Positions 31,114 through 38,887 are shown, counted from the first letter of the stretch. The stretch: DNA of 42,639 nucleotides from a virus (IMGVR_UViG_3300037069_002054:1-42639); one strand, 5' to 3'. Notes: generated by a model from the letters alone, not told the origin. Numbers and translations: made by a program.

Positions 31114-31831
31114 ATTTTAATTCTTTAAGTTTTTCTTGATAATATTTTCTCATTTCTTCAAGTTCTACTCTATCCCAGTGATAATCATTTTTTTTATATG
31201 ATTTTGCTTTTTCATCGAGATAGTTTAAATGTTCAATTCCAAGTCGTTGAATAACACCTGTTCGATAGCCACTTTCATTTCCTTCTTTTCGTAAGTTACA
31301 TGATTGGCATTGTCCATTTATATTCTTTTCGTCAAACTTTAGATTAGAATATAACTCAGCCTTATATAAATGACCTGCATGAAAATCAGGCAAATACGGA
31401 ATACCACAACTTATACATGGTTTTCCTTTATCTCTTAGTCTAATAAATTCATGGCAAGAATTTCTAACATTAATAAGCAATGTATTAAGTTTAGTTCTGT
31501 TTTTTCTTTCATCAAATGCTTTTTCAAGTTCAACTCGTGGTGATGTAACAGAAAGTGTAATTCTTTTTAATTTAGCAGAACCTTCTGGAGTTACTAAAAG
31601 CCATTTTGAATAACACTTACATTTTATTCCCAATCCGTTGATGCGTTCTTGTTGTGGAGTTCCGCATCCATGACCAATAGCAGTTGATGTCCCTTTGCAT
31701 TTAGGAATTGATTTTGGTTTGACTTTTGAAGATTCAATAGATTTGGCACAAGACATTGAGCATGAAGTTTCAGTTGTTCTGTACTTCGGAGTAAATAATT
31801 CCCCACAGTTTTTACATTTTTTCGGATTCAT
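31112..31831 (-). CDS. ninG: NinG/Rap-type recombination nuclease, 239 aa
   Basis: A zinc-binding N-terminus (KCKNCGELF, then CSMSCAKS) and the C-terminal core RDKGKPCISCG, FHAGHLYKAELY and NINGQCQSCNLRKEGN match lambda NinG (Rap), a structure-specific endonuclease acting on recombination intermediates such as Holliday junctions and D-loops. The helical YLDEKAKSYKKNDYHW close is also typical. Distal gene of the leftward recombination-replication arm that includes the annealing protein and exonuclease. Confidence 0.9.
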   Translation of the reverse strand: MNPKKCKNCGELFTPKYRTTETSCSMSCAKSIESSKVKPKSIPKCKGTSTAIGHGCGTPQQERINGLGIKCKCYSKWLLVTPEGSAKLKRITLSVTSPRVELEKAFDERKNRTKLNTLLINVRNSCHEFIRLRDKGKPCISCGIPYLPDFHAGHLYKAELYSNLKFDEKNINGQCQSCNLRKEGNESGYRTGVIQRLGIEHLNYLDEKAKSYKKNDYHWDRVELEEMRKYYQEKLKELK

Positions 31832-32069
31832 TTTCTGGAATATTTTGAGATTTTAAAATTTCAACCAATAATTCAAGAGTGCTTGCGCTTATATTTTTGT
31901 TCTTTCGCAAATTACCAATGCAGAAATTAAAACCCTGATGGTAGTATGGGTAAATCTGCCTAATAAAAGAAAGTCTGTTTAGAATAAGTTTTTTATATCC
32001 TTCACTTGATTTGTAAGTTTCAGATTTTTTTACTGCGGTTGCGAAATCATGTATATCGTACATTTTCAT
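31812..32069 (-). CDS. hypothetical protein, 85 aa
   Basis: Helical soluble protein (DFATAVKKSETYKSSEGYK, ASTLELLVEILKSQ). Overlaps the NinG start by 20 bases, so translation is probably coupled. No known domain. Confidence 0.65.
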   Translation of the reverse strand: MKMYDIHDFATAVKKSETYKSSEGYKKLILNRLSFIRQIYPYYHQGFNFCIGNLRKNKNISASTLELLVEILKSQNIPENESEKM

Positions 32070-32072
32070 AGT

Positions 32073-32288
32073 TTATTTAGTTTTATGATTAATTGTTTCG
32101 AATAGAGGACAAGCAAAATCTTTACATTTTATTTTTAAAAGACCATTATTTGTGCGATTAGATTTTCTTACTCCACAATATTGAAAAACTTTTGAATTAC
32201 ATTCCCATCTTTGGCGGTGTTCACAATCTTTGCACGTATTTACGTTTGTAGTTTCTTCGATGTCAAATAATTTGTTCATAATTTTCAA
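32073..32288 (-). CDS. Cys-rich zinc-ribbon-like protein, 71 aa
   Basis: NTCKDCEHRQRWECN, VFQYCGVRKSN and KIKCKDFACPLFE give six Cys arranged as a probable zinc site. This small protein type recurs in the recombination region of many Flavobacterium-group phages. May be a DNA- or protein-binding adaptor. Overlaps the next start by 4 bases at 32285-32288. Confidence 0.7.
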   Translation of the reverse strand: MKIMNKLFDIEETTNVNTCKDCEHRQRWECNSKVFQYCGVRKSNRTNNGLLKIKCKDFACPLFETINHKTK

Positions 32289-32476
32289 GTTTTGTTTTGA
32301 ACCAAATTAATCCATTCGTCAACTTTGTGTGCTGGAATTTGCCTAATATCTACAGTAATTCCTATTGGCTGTAATCTTTTGAACTCGATGTTATTTTCGG
32401 ATAGCCATTTAGCTACAGATGAATAATACTTACGGAGTTCAGGAGTTGGTTTTACTTTTTCGATTGATTTTTTCAT
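32285..32476 (-). CDS. hypothetical protein, 63 aa
   Basis: Basic, alpha/beta (RKYYSSVAKWLSENNIEFK, GITVDIRQIPAHKVDEW). Could be a small DNA-binding or anti-host protein, with no recognised family. Linked by ATGA overlaps on both sides. Confidence 0.65.
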   Translation of the reverse strand: MKKSIEKVKPTPELRKYYSSVAKWLSENNIEFKRLQPIGITVDIRQIPAHKVDEWINLVQNKT

Positions 32477-32646
32477 TGTACAAAAGTATCATTATTAAAA
32501 TCTTCTCCAAGTTCAGATAAATAATCTTCAATTTCTTGTAAATCTAAAATTCTATCTTCAAATTCAGTACCATATTCATAATCAGGATGTGCCATCATGC
32601 ACAATTTAACTGATTTAATTTTGCGTAACATTTCTTCTGTTTTCAT
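32473..32646 (-). CDS. acidic small protein, 57 aa
   Basis: ATG 32646 to TGA 32473. Starts MKTEEMLRKIKSVKLCMM and is strongly acidic after residue 22 (FEDRILDLQEIEDYLSEL). Acidic small phage proteins sometimes act as DNA mimics, but nothing proves it here. ATGA overlaps with the neighbours show tight coupling. Confidence 0.6.
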   Translation of the reverse strand: MKTEEMLRKIKSVKLCMMAHPDYEYGTEFEDRILDLQEIEDYLSELGEDFNNDTFVQ

Positions 32647-32882
32647 ATCTCTATTTTTATTTCTTTGTTGTCCTTAAATCCGTAGAAAATCCAATATCGA
32701 GTCATATCCTGAACAAAAACATAATCTTTATATTTCAATCCTGCTTTCATTCGGGCTATTTCAATATTGGAATACTTTTTTGCATATCCTCATCCAACTC
32801 CTTTCATACCTAAAGAATCTACTAAAGAACGAATTTCGTTGGGAGTTTTTTTTAGGTATTTGCAAATCTCAACTGTACTCAT
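32643..32882 (-). pseudogene. small HTH-like gene interrupted by in-frame TGA
   Basis: ATG 32882 opens 30 codons (MSTVEICKYLKKTPNEIRS to MKGVG), then TGA at 32792-32790, then the frame continues GYAKKYSNIEIARMKAG to a TGA at 32645-32643 that overlaps the next ATG exactly as intact neighbours do. The 79-residue read-through product looks like one protein with an N-terminal helix-turn-helix and a beta-rich end (RYWIFYGFKDN). One base change (TGG, CGA or GGA to TGA) would explain it; readthrough or sequence error are alternatives. Confidence 0.55.
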
Positions 32883-32887
32883 ATTTT

Positions 32888-32995
32888 TTATCTGCTTCCA
32901 ATTTTACATCCCATTACCAATCCGACAAACCAGCCAATAATAAAACATATTCCTAACAATCCAAACATCTGAAATTCTGATAATACGTAGTTCAT
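32888..32995 (-). CDS. tiny single-pass membrane protein, 35 aa
   Basis: ATG 32995 to TAA 32888. Short start MNYVLSEFQ, then GLLGICFIIGWFVGLVMG, a clear membrane helix with small residues in a GxxxG-like spacing, and a basic end (CKIGSR). Membrane peptides in early phage operons may block superinfection or alter the host envelope. Confidence 0.55.
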   Translation of the reverse strand: MNYVLSEFQMFGLLGICFIIGWFVGLVMGCKIGSR

Positions 32996-33000
32996 AGTGT

Positions 33001-33210
33001 TTAATTTTTAGGTTTTTCTACTGTCAAAAGAACTTCTACTAAAAATATTTCGTCTTTTGCTTTCCATTGTTTAATGCCATATTGATTCAAAACTTTTATC
33101 CAAACTCCTGATGGTGAAATTTCAAGTATTTTAAATTCTTCAACCATTATTTTTCCATGTTGTTGTCCTTTTAAAAGAACTCTTTTACCTATTAATTCGT
33201 TTACTTCCAT
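33001..33210 (-). CDS. small beta-barrel-like hypothetical protein, 69 aa
   Basis: Strand-rich (GKRVLLKGQQHGKIMVEEF, GVWIKVLNQYG), reminiscent of an SH3- or Tudor-like barrel. No assigned role. Six bases after its upstream neighbour's start-side gap, in the leftward run. Confidence 0.65.
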   Translation of the reverse strand: MEVNELIGKRVLLKGQQHGKIMVEEFKILEISPSGVWIKVLNQYGIKQWKAKDEIFLVEVLLTVEKPKN

Positions 33211-33214
33211 AATA

Positions 33215-33472
33215 TTATTGTTTATTTAAAATTATTAATCGTTGATATAATTCGATTGGCGATTCGTATTCTCCATCAGGAGTAGGTTTTCCGAAATTCA
33301 ATTCAAAGCAATAATGTTCAATTTCGCAAAATCCGTTTTCATCCACTGGAAATGATTTTCTAATCTCCTTCAATATTCCTCGGATATGAGGAACTTTTCT
33401 ATCATCATCAACCAAAGTCAAAAGGAATTGTATGTAGTTGATATACTGGCAGAATTTTTCTTCGGTAATCAT
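33215..33472 (-). CDS. hypothetical protein, 85 aa
   Basis: Helical first half (KFCQYINYIQFLLTLVDDD) and a polar second half (FCEIEHYCFELNFGKPTPD). No known family. Its start overlaps the stop of the gene upstream by 4 bases. Confidence 0.65.
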   Translation of the reverse strand: MITEEKFCQYINYIQFLLTLVDDDRKVPHIRGILKEIRKSFPVDENGFCEIEHYCFELNFGKPTPDGEYESPIELYQRLIILNKQ

Positions 33473-33732
33473 AGCGTTATATTCAATCGTTTTGCTAAAA
33501 TTGTAATTTCATCGCTTTCGTATTTGGCAACACCTCTCAAAAGCCTTTTTAATCTATCGTATGGGATGTAGGTCGATTTAGCTAAATCCTCCAAATTAAT
33601 TCCTATAAAGCCAATTTCATGCATTAAATCTTTGCTAAATGCTTTGTGGTCGAATCCAATTTCTGAATGATAAACTTCAAATTGTTCGAGAACACATTTA
33701 TTCATCTTTGATTCTAATATTTCATATTCCAT
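33469..33732 (-). CDS. helix-turn-helix protein, 87 aa
   Basis: The C-terminal half (about 47-87) shows an XRE-like helix-turn-helix: INLEDLAKSTYIPYDRLKRL and ESDEITILAKRLNI. The N-terminal half is helical. Probably a DNA-binding regulator within the replication arm. Confidence 0.65.
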   Translation of the reverse strand: MEYEILESKMNKCVLEQFEVYHSEIGFDHKAFSKDLMHEIGFIGINLEDLAKSTYIPYDRLKRLLRGVAKYESDEITILAKRLNITL

Positions 33733-33734
33733 AA

Positions 33735-33923
33735 TTATTCAAGGTTAGAGTATTTAAATATTAAACCAGTGTTGGTTTTTACATTAAATTTATCTTTTAA
33801 TAATCCAAGTCGAGTTGTAAGGGTACTTTTTGGAATGCCTAATAAAATATACACTTCTTTTATTTGGTAATCCAAACACATAGAGTCTAATATTAAAAGG
33901 TCTAATGTATCTAATTCAATCAT
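33735..33923 (-). CDS. winged-helix or LuxR-like HTH protein, 62 aa
   Basis: The whole protein looks like a single HTH: LDLLILDSMCLDYQIKEV, then YILLGIPKSTLTTRLGLL and a short end. The pattern (helix, helix, PKSTLTTR recognition helix) is like the DNA-binding domains of LuxR/sigma-4 type. Overlaps the upstream gene by 4 bases. Confidence 0.6.
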   Translation of the reverse strand: MIELDTLDLLILDSMCLDYQIKEVYILLGIPKSTLTTRLGLLKDKFNVKTNTGLIFKYSNLE

Positions 33924-34297
33924 AATGTGTTTTTATCAATTGCTAAATTCTTTTCAATAAGTCCGTGAATATCAAAATGCCATTCGTATAAATATTGCAT
34001 CATGTTGTGTGATATGGATTTTACCTGATTGTATTCTAAGCATTGTTCATCATAATATCCGTATAATTGCAGTCTGTCAACAGGCACAAACTTCTCCATA
34101 TTAACCTCAATTTCTTTTGTAAGGTCGGATAATGGGCGTAAGATTGGAGTAAGTACAAAACTTCCATGACTGTATTCCGATAATTCTTTTATTGAAAGAG
34201 TATAAATATGTTCCCATTTTGGGTAAACAGTTCTTTCTATTTTAACCTTAACGTTATAAGGCAAATACCCAACTAAATGTTTTAATTCTAATTTCAT
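33920..34297 (-). CDS. conserved phage hypothetical protein, 125 aa
   Basis: Recognisable landmarks LKHLVGYLPYNVKVK, PILRPLSDLTKEIE and YLYEWHFDIHGLIEKNLAI recur in a hypothetical family very common next to replication genes of Bacteroidota phages. No biochemical role is known to me. Located directly after the DnaC-like gene. Confidence 0.75.
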   Translation of the reverse strand: MKLELKHLVGYLPYNVKVKIERTVYPKWEHIYTLSIKELSEYSHGSFVLTPILRPLSDLTKEIEVNMEKFVPVDRLQLYGYYDEQCLEYNQVKSISHNMMQYLYEWHFDIHGLIEKNLAIDKNTL

Positions 34298-34307
34298 AAT
34301 TTCTAAT

Positions 34308-35147
34308 TTATTTACGGAATGACTTCCCTTTAAACTCTATCACATTAAACATTTCAAATAAACGGTCATAAACTCGTTCTCCATATTTTTCCTCAAATTC
34401 TCCTAATGCTTCATCAAAATCATCAGGAAAGTTTGTTTTAAAATTACAAGTGCAAAACGTTTTTGATTTACGGTTATATCTTTCCTCTAAAATTTCTTTA
34501 AAAATATTAACCTTTCCAAAATTCGAGGCGATTCGTTCAGTTTTAACATCATCGAAATACCGAATACCATTAAACATCAAACGCTCAAATTCGCTTCGTA
34601 GAGCATCTGAATTATCTCCAGTACACTTCTCGAACATAGTAACTGTTTCATTAGCTGAAAAGCCCTTAAAACCGATTCCTTTGATACCTTTAAACATTTG
34701 TTCGAAAACTTTCATCGTGGATGTTTTTCCATTGCCAAAATTACCGATTATCAAAAGACCTTTATCAAAACTTGGTTCCGAATATTCTTTTCTTAAATTT
34801 TCGCATTGAAAAAAACGTTCGTCTTTGGCAAAATAATAAATTAAAGGTTCTAAATTTTTTATTGTTATATTCTCGATTTTAATAAACGGACGATTATTTA
34901 ATACTGGAAAAATAGATTTAAACACAACCCAAAGTTCTTTTGCTGTAACAGAAAAAGGCTGTTCGGGTTGGTCGGTCATAATTCGTTGGAAATATTCAGT
35001 CTGTTTTTGCTTTTGTTCTTCGGATTGAGAAACGTTCTTTTTCTCGTAAATATCAATCTGTTCTTTTTGTTGTTCGGATAAATCATCAAATTTTAAACTT
35101 TTCAGATATTCATATTTTCTTATCCCGATAATATTATATTGTGTCAT
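34308..35147 (-). CDS. DnaC/IstB-like replication ATPase, 279 aa
   Basis: AAA+ ATPase: Walker A GNFGNGKT (residues 135-142), Walker B IRYFDDVKT (about 195-203), and an arginine-rich end (GERVYDRLFEMFN) with sensor features. The first 125 residues are helical and probably bind a helicase or initiator. Likely loads the host replicative helicase on the phage origin together with the product of 35144-35842, whose stop overlaps this start. Confidence 0.82.
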   Translation of the reverse strand: MTQYNIIGIRKYEYLKSLKFDDLSEQQKEQIDIYEKKNVSQSEEQKQKQTEYFQRIMTDQPEQPFSVTAKELWVVFKSIFPVLNNRPFIKIENITIKNLEPLIYYFAKDERFFQCENLRKEYSEPSFDKGLLIIGNFGNGKTSTMKVFEQMFKGIKGIGFKGFSANETVTMFEKCTGDNSDALRSEFERLMFNGIRYFDDVKTERIASNFGKVNIFKEILEERYNRKSKTFCTCNFKTNFPDDFDEALGEFEEKYGERVYDRLFEMFNVIEFKGKSFRK

Positions 35148-35842
35148 GGTCTATTTCTTGTTTTTTTAGGTTCAGGATTTATTTTTTTAAAATCTGATTG
35201 TGGATTTAAGAGCCATTGATATTCAAAACTTTTCCAATCCTTTCCAATAATAAATTCTAATATTATATTTTTATCTTCGGTTGCTTTCTCAATTTCTTTA
35301 ATGAATTTATTAAAAATTGTTTCCGTATCAGTAGCTTTCTTATTTTTTCTAATCAAAATCCAATCGTTCACAAGTTTTTCATGAAAACCATAATCGAGAA
35401 GTTTTTTTCTAAAATTGAACTTAGGAGTTAACTTAAATAAATTATCATCTTTAATATCAATTATATTTTCATTTACATTTTCATCTTCCATATGTTCATC
35501 ATATGATGTTTCGCTTTTAATGTCAGTTATTTTACTTTTTATTCCTTTTTTTCTATTATTAGAACGACTTTCGGAATATTTTTTCCTTTTATCGATTTCT
35601 GTTTTCAATCGTGAATTTTCCAGTAAATTTGTTTCGATATTCAAAATGAACTTACTTTTGATTAAGTTATGTATATCATTTGATTGACATATGATTGACA
35701 TATGTTTTTCAGAAATTCCATTTTTTGAGGCTTGAATACATAAACACTTGATATATGCACCTACTTCTTCATTTGTCATATCTGAAACTCCTGTAAAAAA
35801 ATCTTGATGATAGAATAGAAATGCTGGGTCTTTAGACATCAT
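35144..35842 (-). CDS. replication initiator-like protein, 232 aa
   Basis: The N-terminus KDPAFLFYHQDFFTGVSDMT followed by EEVGAYIKCLCIQA is typical of DUF1376/phage replisome-organiser winged helices. A basic, disordered linker (RSNNRKKGIKSK) leads to a C-terminal domain ending in IIGKDWKSFEYQWL, as in DnaD-like or related initiator proteins. Pairs with the adjacent DnaC-like ATPase. Confidence 0.75.
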   Translation of the reverse strand: MMSKDPAFLFYHQDFFTGVSDMTNEEVGAYIKCLCIQASKNGISEKHMSIICQSNDIHNLIKSKFILNIETNLLENSRLKTEIDKRKKYSESRSNNRKKGIKSKITDIKSETSYDEHMEDENVNENIIDIKDDNLFKLTPKFNFRKKLLDYGFHEKLVNDWILIRKNKKATDTETIFNKFIKEIEKATEDKNIILEFIIGKDWKSFEYQWLLNPQSDFKKINPEPKKTRNRP

Positions 35843-36161
35843 CCACCTCTCTTTCTTTCTTTTTCATATATTCCCAATCTGTGAGTAATTTATTTACCAT
35901 CATATCTTCAAACGTACTATTTAAAAAAGAACCTTTAATAAATAAAGACATAAATCGTATAATCGCATTTTCGGCAATTAAAGCGTCCTGCTTATTGTCA
36001 TATATTTTTATAACAAGAACATAATCGAATGTTTTAATTTTACGATGTTGTTTTTCTCTTTTGTTTAAATCCATAGTACATCCAACATAAATTGGTTTAT
36101 AGTCCAACATTAAAGCATAAACAGTATGTTGTTCTTTGTTGTTTTTTAAGGTTCTTGCCAT
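35832..36161 (-). CDS. small GIY-YIG nuclease, 109 aa
   Basis: The second ATG (36161) is chosen over 36194; it lies right after an A/T leader. The pattern VYALMLDYKPIYVGCTMDL with KREKQH and later ENAIIRF fits a stand-alone GIY-YIG domain of the UvrC/Slx1 type, without DNA-binding extension. May be a homing enzyme or a DNA-processing nuclease. First gene after the promoter at 36282 and its structured leader. Confidence 0.75.
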   Translation of the reverse strand: MARTLKNNKEQHTVYALMLDYKPIYVGCTMDLNKREKQHRKIKTFDYVLVIKIYDNKQDALIAENAIIRFMSLFIKGSFLNSTFEDMMVNKLLTDWEYMKKKEREVDDV

Positions 36162-36204
36162 AATTAAAAGGTTGTTAAAAACAAAAACTCCCATAATTCA
36201 AAAC

Positions 36205-36270
36205 GCTTCTCACTTCGTTTATCCTTATAGGAGTTGTGTAATTCGGTTAAGTTGGTATGGTGTGAGAAGC
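36205..36270 (-). promoter_or_regulatory. leader with long-range 9-bp stem, possible attenuator
   Basis: In the leftward RNA, GCTTCTCAC (36270-36262) and GTGAGAAGC (36213-36205) are perfect complements separated by 48 bases. A competing short hairpin, GTTGG (36274-36270) with CCAAC (36255-36251), shares a base with the long stem. Inside the loop, TCCTTATAGGA is a further small palindrome. Sits between promoter and first gene. May sense a ligand or protein, or guard the mRNA end; inference. Confidence 0.5.
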
Positions 36271-36281
36271 CAACTACGATG

Positions 36282-36289
36282 CAAATATA
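36282..36289 (-). promoter_or_regulatory. leftward promoter -7 box TATATTTG
   Basis: CAAATATA on the plus strand. Starts the replication operon 36161-31112 with a leader of about 115 bases. No clear TTG at -33. Confidence 0.65.
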
Positions 36290-36312
36290 ATATTTTTTTT
36301 AATACAATAGAA

Positions 36313-36456
36313 CTAATTTAATAGTTCATCGATTTGTTTTTTGCAATCCTCAATCGTTTCTCCATGTCCTGATATTATTTCAGATTCTGGAGTGTAAAAA
36401 TCAAAATTTACATATCCTGTTAAATTTGGCGCAATAATATATCCTTGATATTCCAT
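36313..36456 (-). CDS. small hypothetical protein, 47 aa
   Basis: ATG 36456 to TAG 36313. Contains MEYQGYIIAPNLTGYVNFDF and DCKKQIDELLN; compact alpha/beta with no known motif. Begins 2 bases after the nucleotidyltransferase-fold gene stop and ends just before the promoter at 36282. Probably coupled to the gene before it. Confidence 0.65.
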   Translation of the reverse strand: MEYQGYIIAPNLTGYVNFDFYTPESEIISGHGETIEDCKKQIDELLN

Positions 36457-36458
36457 GA

Positions 36459-37397
36459 TTATTCTGTTTCGTCTGAATCGTTAAATACTCGGTCTATAAT
36501 TTCGGCAATGTAATTATAAGTCAATTTTTCAGGTTCCACATTTTGCAATGATTCTAAAAGAAGCGAGAAGTAAGCGACATCAACTCCGATTAATTGTTCT
36601 TGCAATACAACAGGATTTTTCAAATCCAATTCAGCAACTTGCCATAATATTTTTAAATAAGTTCCAGCGGTAATCGAGAAACCTCGTAATAAAAACTTTT
36701 TAGTTCTGATTACAGAAGTTAAAGGATATTTGGAACCAATGTAGATTAATTCTTTGGTAAGTAAAGCTTTTAGAGCTATTTCATTACATACTAATTTTGG
36801 CTTATCTCCTGAATAATGAAAATAGTTTGTGGCATGAGCAAAATCATAATTTTTATGAATTGTTTCGTGGTCACCAAAAAATCTAACAACCAACTGAACT
36901 TGATTAGAAAGTGTTATTGCGTTCTCGGATAAATAAACAGGTTCGTATTTTAATTCTTCTTGATTTTCATCAGGCAAATCATCTGACCTTCTCCAATAAC
37001 CAATATGAGGAATATAAATTTTAACCCTATCTTCTTCCGATTCTTTTAATCCTTTCACGAAAAAACTCCATTTGTCAAAATCTTTAGTTTGCTCAGTATA
37101 ATCTTTAGTGGGAATATTCAAACTATCTACAACATCAATAATAGAATCAGAAATATTGTTTTTGTAAATGGAAGCAATTTTATCTACATAATATTTGGAT
37201 ATTTTTAAAACCGTAGATTTAGTTTTGAAATATAAATCAAAATCATTTACATTTTCTTTTAAAAACATGGAAGCAATGCAACCACCAGTTACAATTAAAT
37301 CTCTTTTCGCTTCTTTTCTTAATCCTTCATCTGTAATGGATTCGAGCCATTCAGTGATTTTTTTGTCAATGACAGTAGTAATTGTTTTAGTTTTCAT
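36459..37397 (-). CDS. nucleotidyltransferase-fold protein, 312 aa
   Basis: The N-terminal part shows the nucleotidyltransferase signature: VTGGCIASMFL (Gly38-Gly39) followed by NDFDLYF (Asp52, Asp54), as in pol-beta/CCA-adding head domains. The C-terminal part (FAHATNYFHYSG, YIGSKYPLTSVIRTKKF, GVDVAYF) matches a hypothetical family found in many phages. It might modify RNA, protein or small molecules; target unknown. Confidence 0.7.
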   Translation of the reverse strand: MKTKTITTVIDKKITEWLESITDEGLRKEAKRDLIVTGGCIASMFLKENVNDFDLYFKTKSTVLKISKYYVDKIASIYKNNISDSIIDVVDSLNIPTKDYTEQTKDFDKWSFFVKGLKESEEDRVKIYIPHIGYWRRSDDLPDENQEELKYEPVYLSENAITLSNQVQLVVRFFGDHETIHKNYDFAHATNYFHYSGDKPKLVCNEIALKALLTKELIYIGSKYPLTSVIRTKKFLLRGFSITAGTYLKILWQVAELDLKNPVVLQEQLIGVDVAYFSLLLESLQNVEPEKLTYNYIAEIIDRVFNDSDETE

Positions 37398-37412
37398 AGA
37401 TAATTTTTTAAG

Positions 37413-37583
37413 TTATTTTTTTTCTTTACATTCTATGCATTCACCATCAATATTAACATTGTGGATTATTTCTGTTTTATTACTAAAATCGGTATATTCT
37501 TTAAAATCTCCAATTTCTCTACTTACTATATATTTTTCAGCAAGTTCACTTCTTTTTTTATAATATTCAGTACAGGTTTTCAT
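37413..37583 (-). CDS. small hypothetical protein with CxxC, 56 aa
   Basis: ATG 37583 to TAA 37413. Starts MKTCTEYYKKRSELAEKY and ends DGECIECKEKK, with a CxxC pair and one more Cys. Overlapped at its start by the stop of the gene before (ATGA), supporting expression. Function unknown. Confidence 0.6.
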   Translation of the reverse strand: MKTCTEYYKKRSELAEKYIVSREIGDFKEYTDFSNKTEIIHNVNIDGECIECKEKK

Positions 37584-37690
37584 CTTCTAAAGTTTTTTGG
37601 AGGTTTGTTAATATATTTTGATTTTGGCTCGTTGTTGTTTTGTTGGGGTATATATTTAGGTTCTTGCTTTAATGGTTTAGACTCTTTCAT
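37580..37690 (-). CDS. tiny Pro/Asn/Lys-rich protein, 36 aa
   Basis: ATG 37690 to TGA 37580, the stop overlapping the next ATG. MKESKPLKQEPKYIP followed by QQNNNEPKSK: disordered and basic. Real mainly by virtue of the coupled overlap. Confidence 0.5.
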   Translation of the reverse strand: MKESKPLKQEPKYIPQQNNNEPKSKYINKPPKNFRR

Positions 37691-37698
37691 ACAAAAAA

Positions 37699-37992
37699 TT
37701 AATATTTAATTGGTTCATGTAAAATAGGGTCATTAACAATCATATTCATAATATCTGAATATTTAGGAAGGTAACCGTTAATGAGTTTGTATTCTTTTTC
37801 GTGATATATTTCTCTTTCTCGAAGTATTTTATGAAATTGGCTCTCTAAAGCATCAAAAATTTCAGTTGAATGCTTTGTACTACTTTTAAGTAAAAGATAC
37901 TTTAAAATGGACTTTGCTTCTGTTTCAGGGGTTAATTTACTGTTTGTGTAATGATTTATATACTTGATAAGTAACATTAGTATTTTATTCAT
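37699..37992 (-). CDS. helical hypothetical protein, 97 aa
   Basis: ATG 37992 is chosen; the longer frame from 38058 would begin before the terminator stem. Starts MNKILMLLIKYINHYTNS, then helical with EREIYHEKEYKLINGYLPK. No known domain. First gene after the terminator. Confidence 0.6.
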   Translation of the reverse strand: MNKILMLLIKYINHYTNSKLTPETEAKSILKYLLLKSSTKHSTEIFDALESQFHKILREREIYHEKEYKLINGYLPKYSDIMNMIVNDPILHEPIKY

Positions 37993-38015
37993 GATTTTAG
38001 TTTTTAGGTTAAAAT

Positions 38016-38041
38016 AAGCCGACATATTTCTATATCGGCTT
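38016..38041 (-). terminator. hairpin terminator inside the leftward arm
   Basis: AAGCCGA (38041-38035 read leftward) pairs with TCGGCTT (38022-38016), with an inner ATAT/ATAT pairing, then a T-rich run TTATTTT. Separates the recombination genes (42639-38124) from the next block. The plus direction also has a T5 run, so it is bidirectional. The rest of the gap 37993-38123 shows nothing else certain. Confidence 0.75.
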
Positions 38042-38123
38042 TTTAAAATCCAATTCAACTGCTCCCTAAATCAAAGTAACTAATTGTAATTAAAGGGTTG
38101 TTTGCTCGTTTGGATATTTGTTA

Positions 38124-38867
38124 TTACTGCTCAATAATGGCAATATCAGGACAAATTTCTCTGATTTTAGTCAATTCTTCGTCAATCACTTTATCTCTAA
38201 TATCCTCGATTGTCTGATTTGCAGATGGGGATAAAAGAACAAATGAAACATCCCTTCCATTTACCTGAGCAAAAGTCTCTATCTCTAAAGTTTCGGCTTG
38301 TGTTCCTTTGAAAATTGGAATTGTAAGAGTAAACGAGGCGGGAAGATTACTATTTACAACTTGTGAAAAATTGTCTGTTCTATCTCCATTTTCTTTTACG
38401 GAACGGTCAATGCTATTATTTACCTTTGCGGTAAAGTTCATCAACTCAGTAACCAATTTCATATTTTCTGTCTTATCAGGAAAGAAAGCACGATTCATTT
38501 TAAAGAATAATCCTAATTCTGTTGGTGTCCAAACTTTTGCCGAATTAATTCCAAACTTTTTAAAACTTGGATGTTCTTCTAATTTACCACCTATGAAGTT
38601 AGTCAGGTAACTATCATTTTCATTTGTAACAAGTACTATGCTTATATTCTCACGGTTAACAAGTACATGGCATCGTTTTTGGTTTATTTGGTCTAATTGA
38701 TCGTTTCTTTTGTTTAGAAACTCAGCAACTGTACCAATAACCCCTACAATATCTAATTTCAAAGGCTCTCTAACTTTTAGTTCGTTAACTTCTGATACTT
38801 CACGAATTACTAATTCTCCTTTTGTAAATCCTTCCGCAAATGTCATTTGCAATTTTTCGTTTTTCAT
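38124..38867 (-). CDS. conserved phage hypothetical protein of the recombination operon, 247 aa
   Basis: N-terminal part FTKGELVIREVSEVNEL and a region KVREPLKLDIVGVIG lead to FFKMNRAFFPDK, LMNFTAKVNNSIDRSV, NLPASFTLTIPIFKG and VNGRDVSFVL. This family regularly lies next to single-strand annealing proteins and exonucleases in Bacteroidota phages, resembling DUF2303-type proteins in size, but I cannot name its role. Possibly a recombination or host-takeover factor. Confidence 0.7.
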   Translation of the reverse strand: MKNEKLQMTFAEGFTKGELVIREVSEVNELKVREPLKLDIVGVIGTVAEFLNKRNDQLDQINQKRCHVLVNRENISIVLVTNENDSYLTNFIGGKLEEHPSFKKFGINSAKVWTPTELGLFFKMNRAFFPDKTENMKLVTELMNFTAKVNNSIDRSVKENGDRTDNFSQVVNSNLPASFTLTIPIFKGTQAETLEIETFAQVNGRDVSFVLLSPSANQTIEDIRDKVIDEELTKIREICPDIAIIEQ

Positions 38868-38887
38868 AATGTTGTTTAGTTTTTAAA

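Noticed and set aside
4084-32882. Genome-wide reassignment of TGA to Trp
   Set aside because: Many intact genes, including the holin-like and endolysin genes, stop with TGA in ATGA overlaps, so the standard code is in use.
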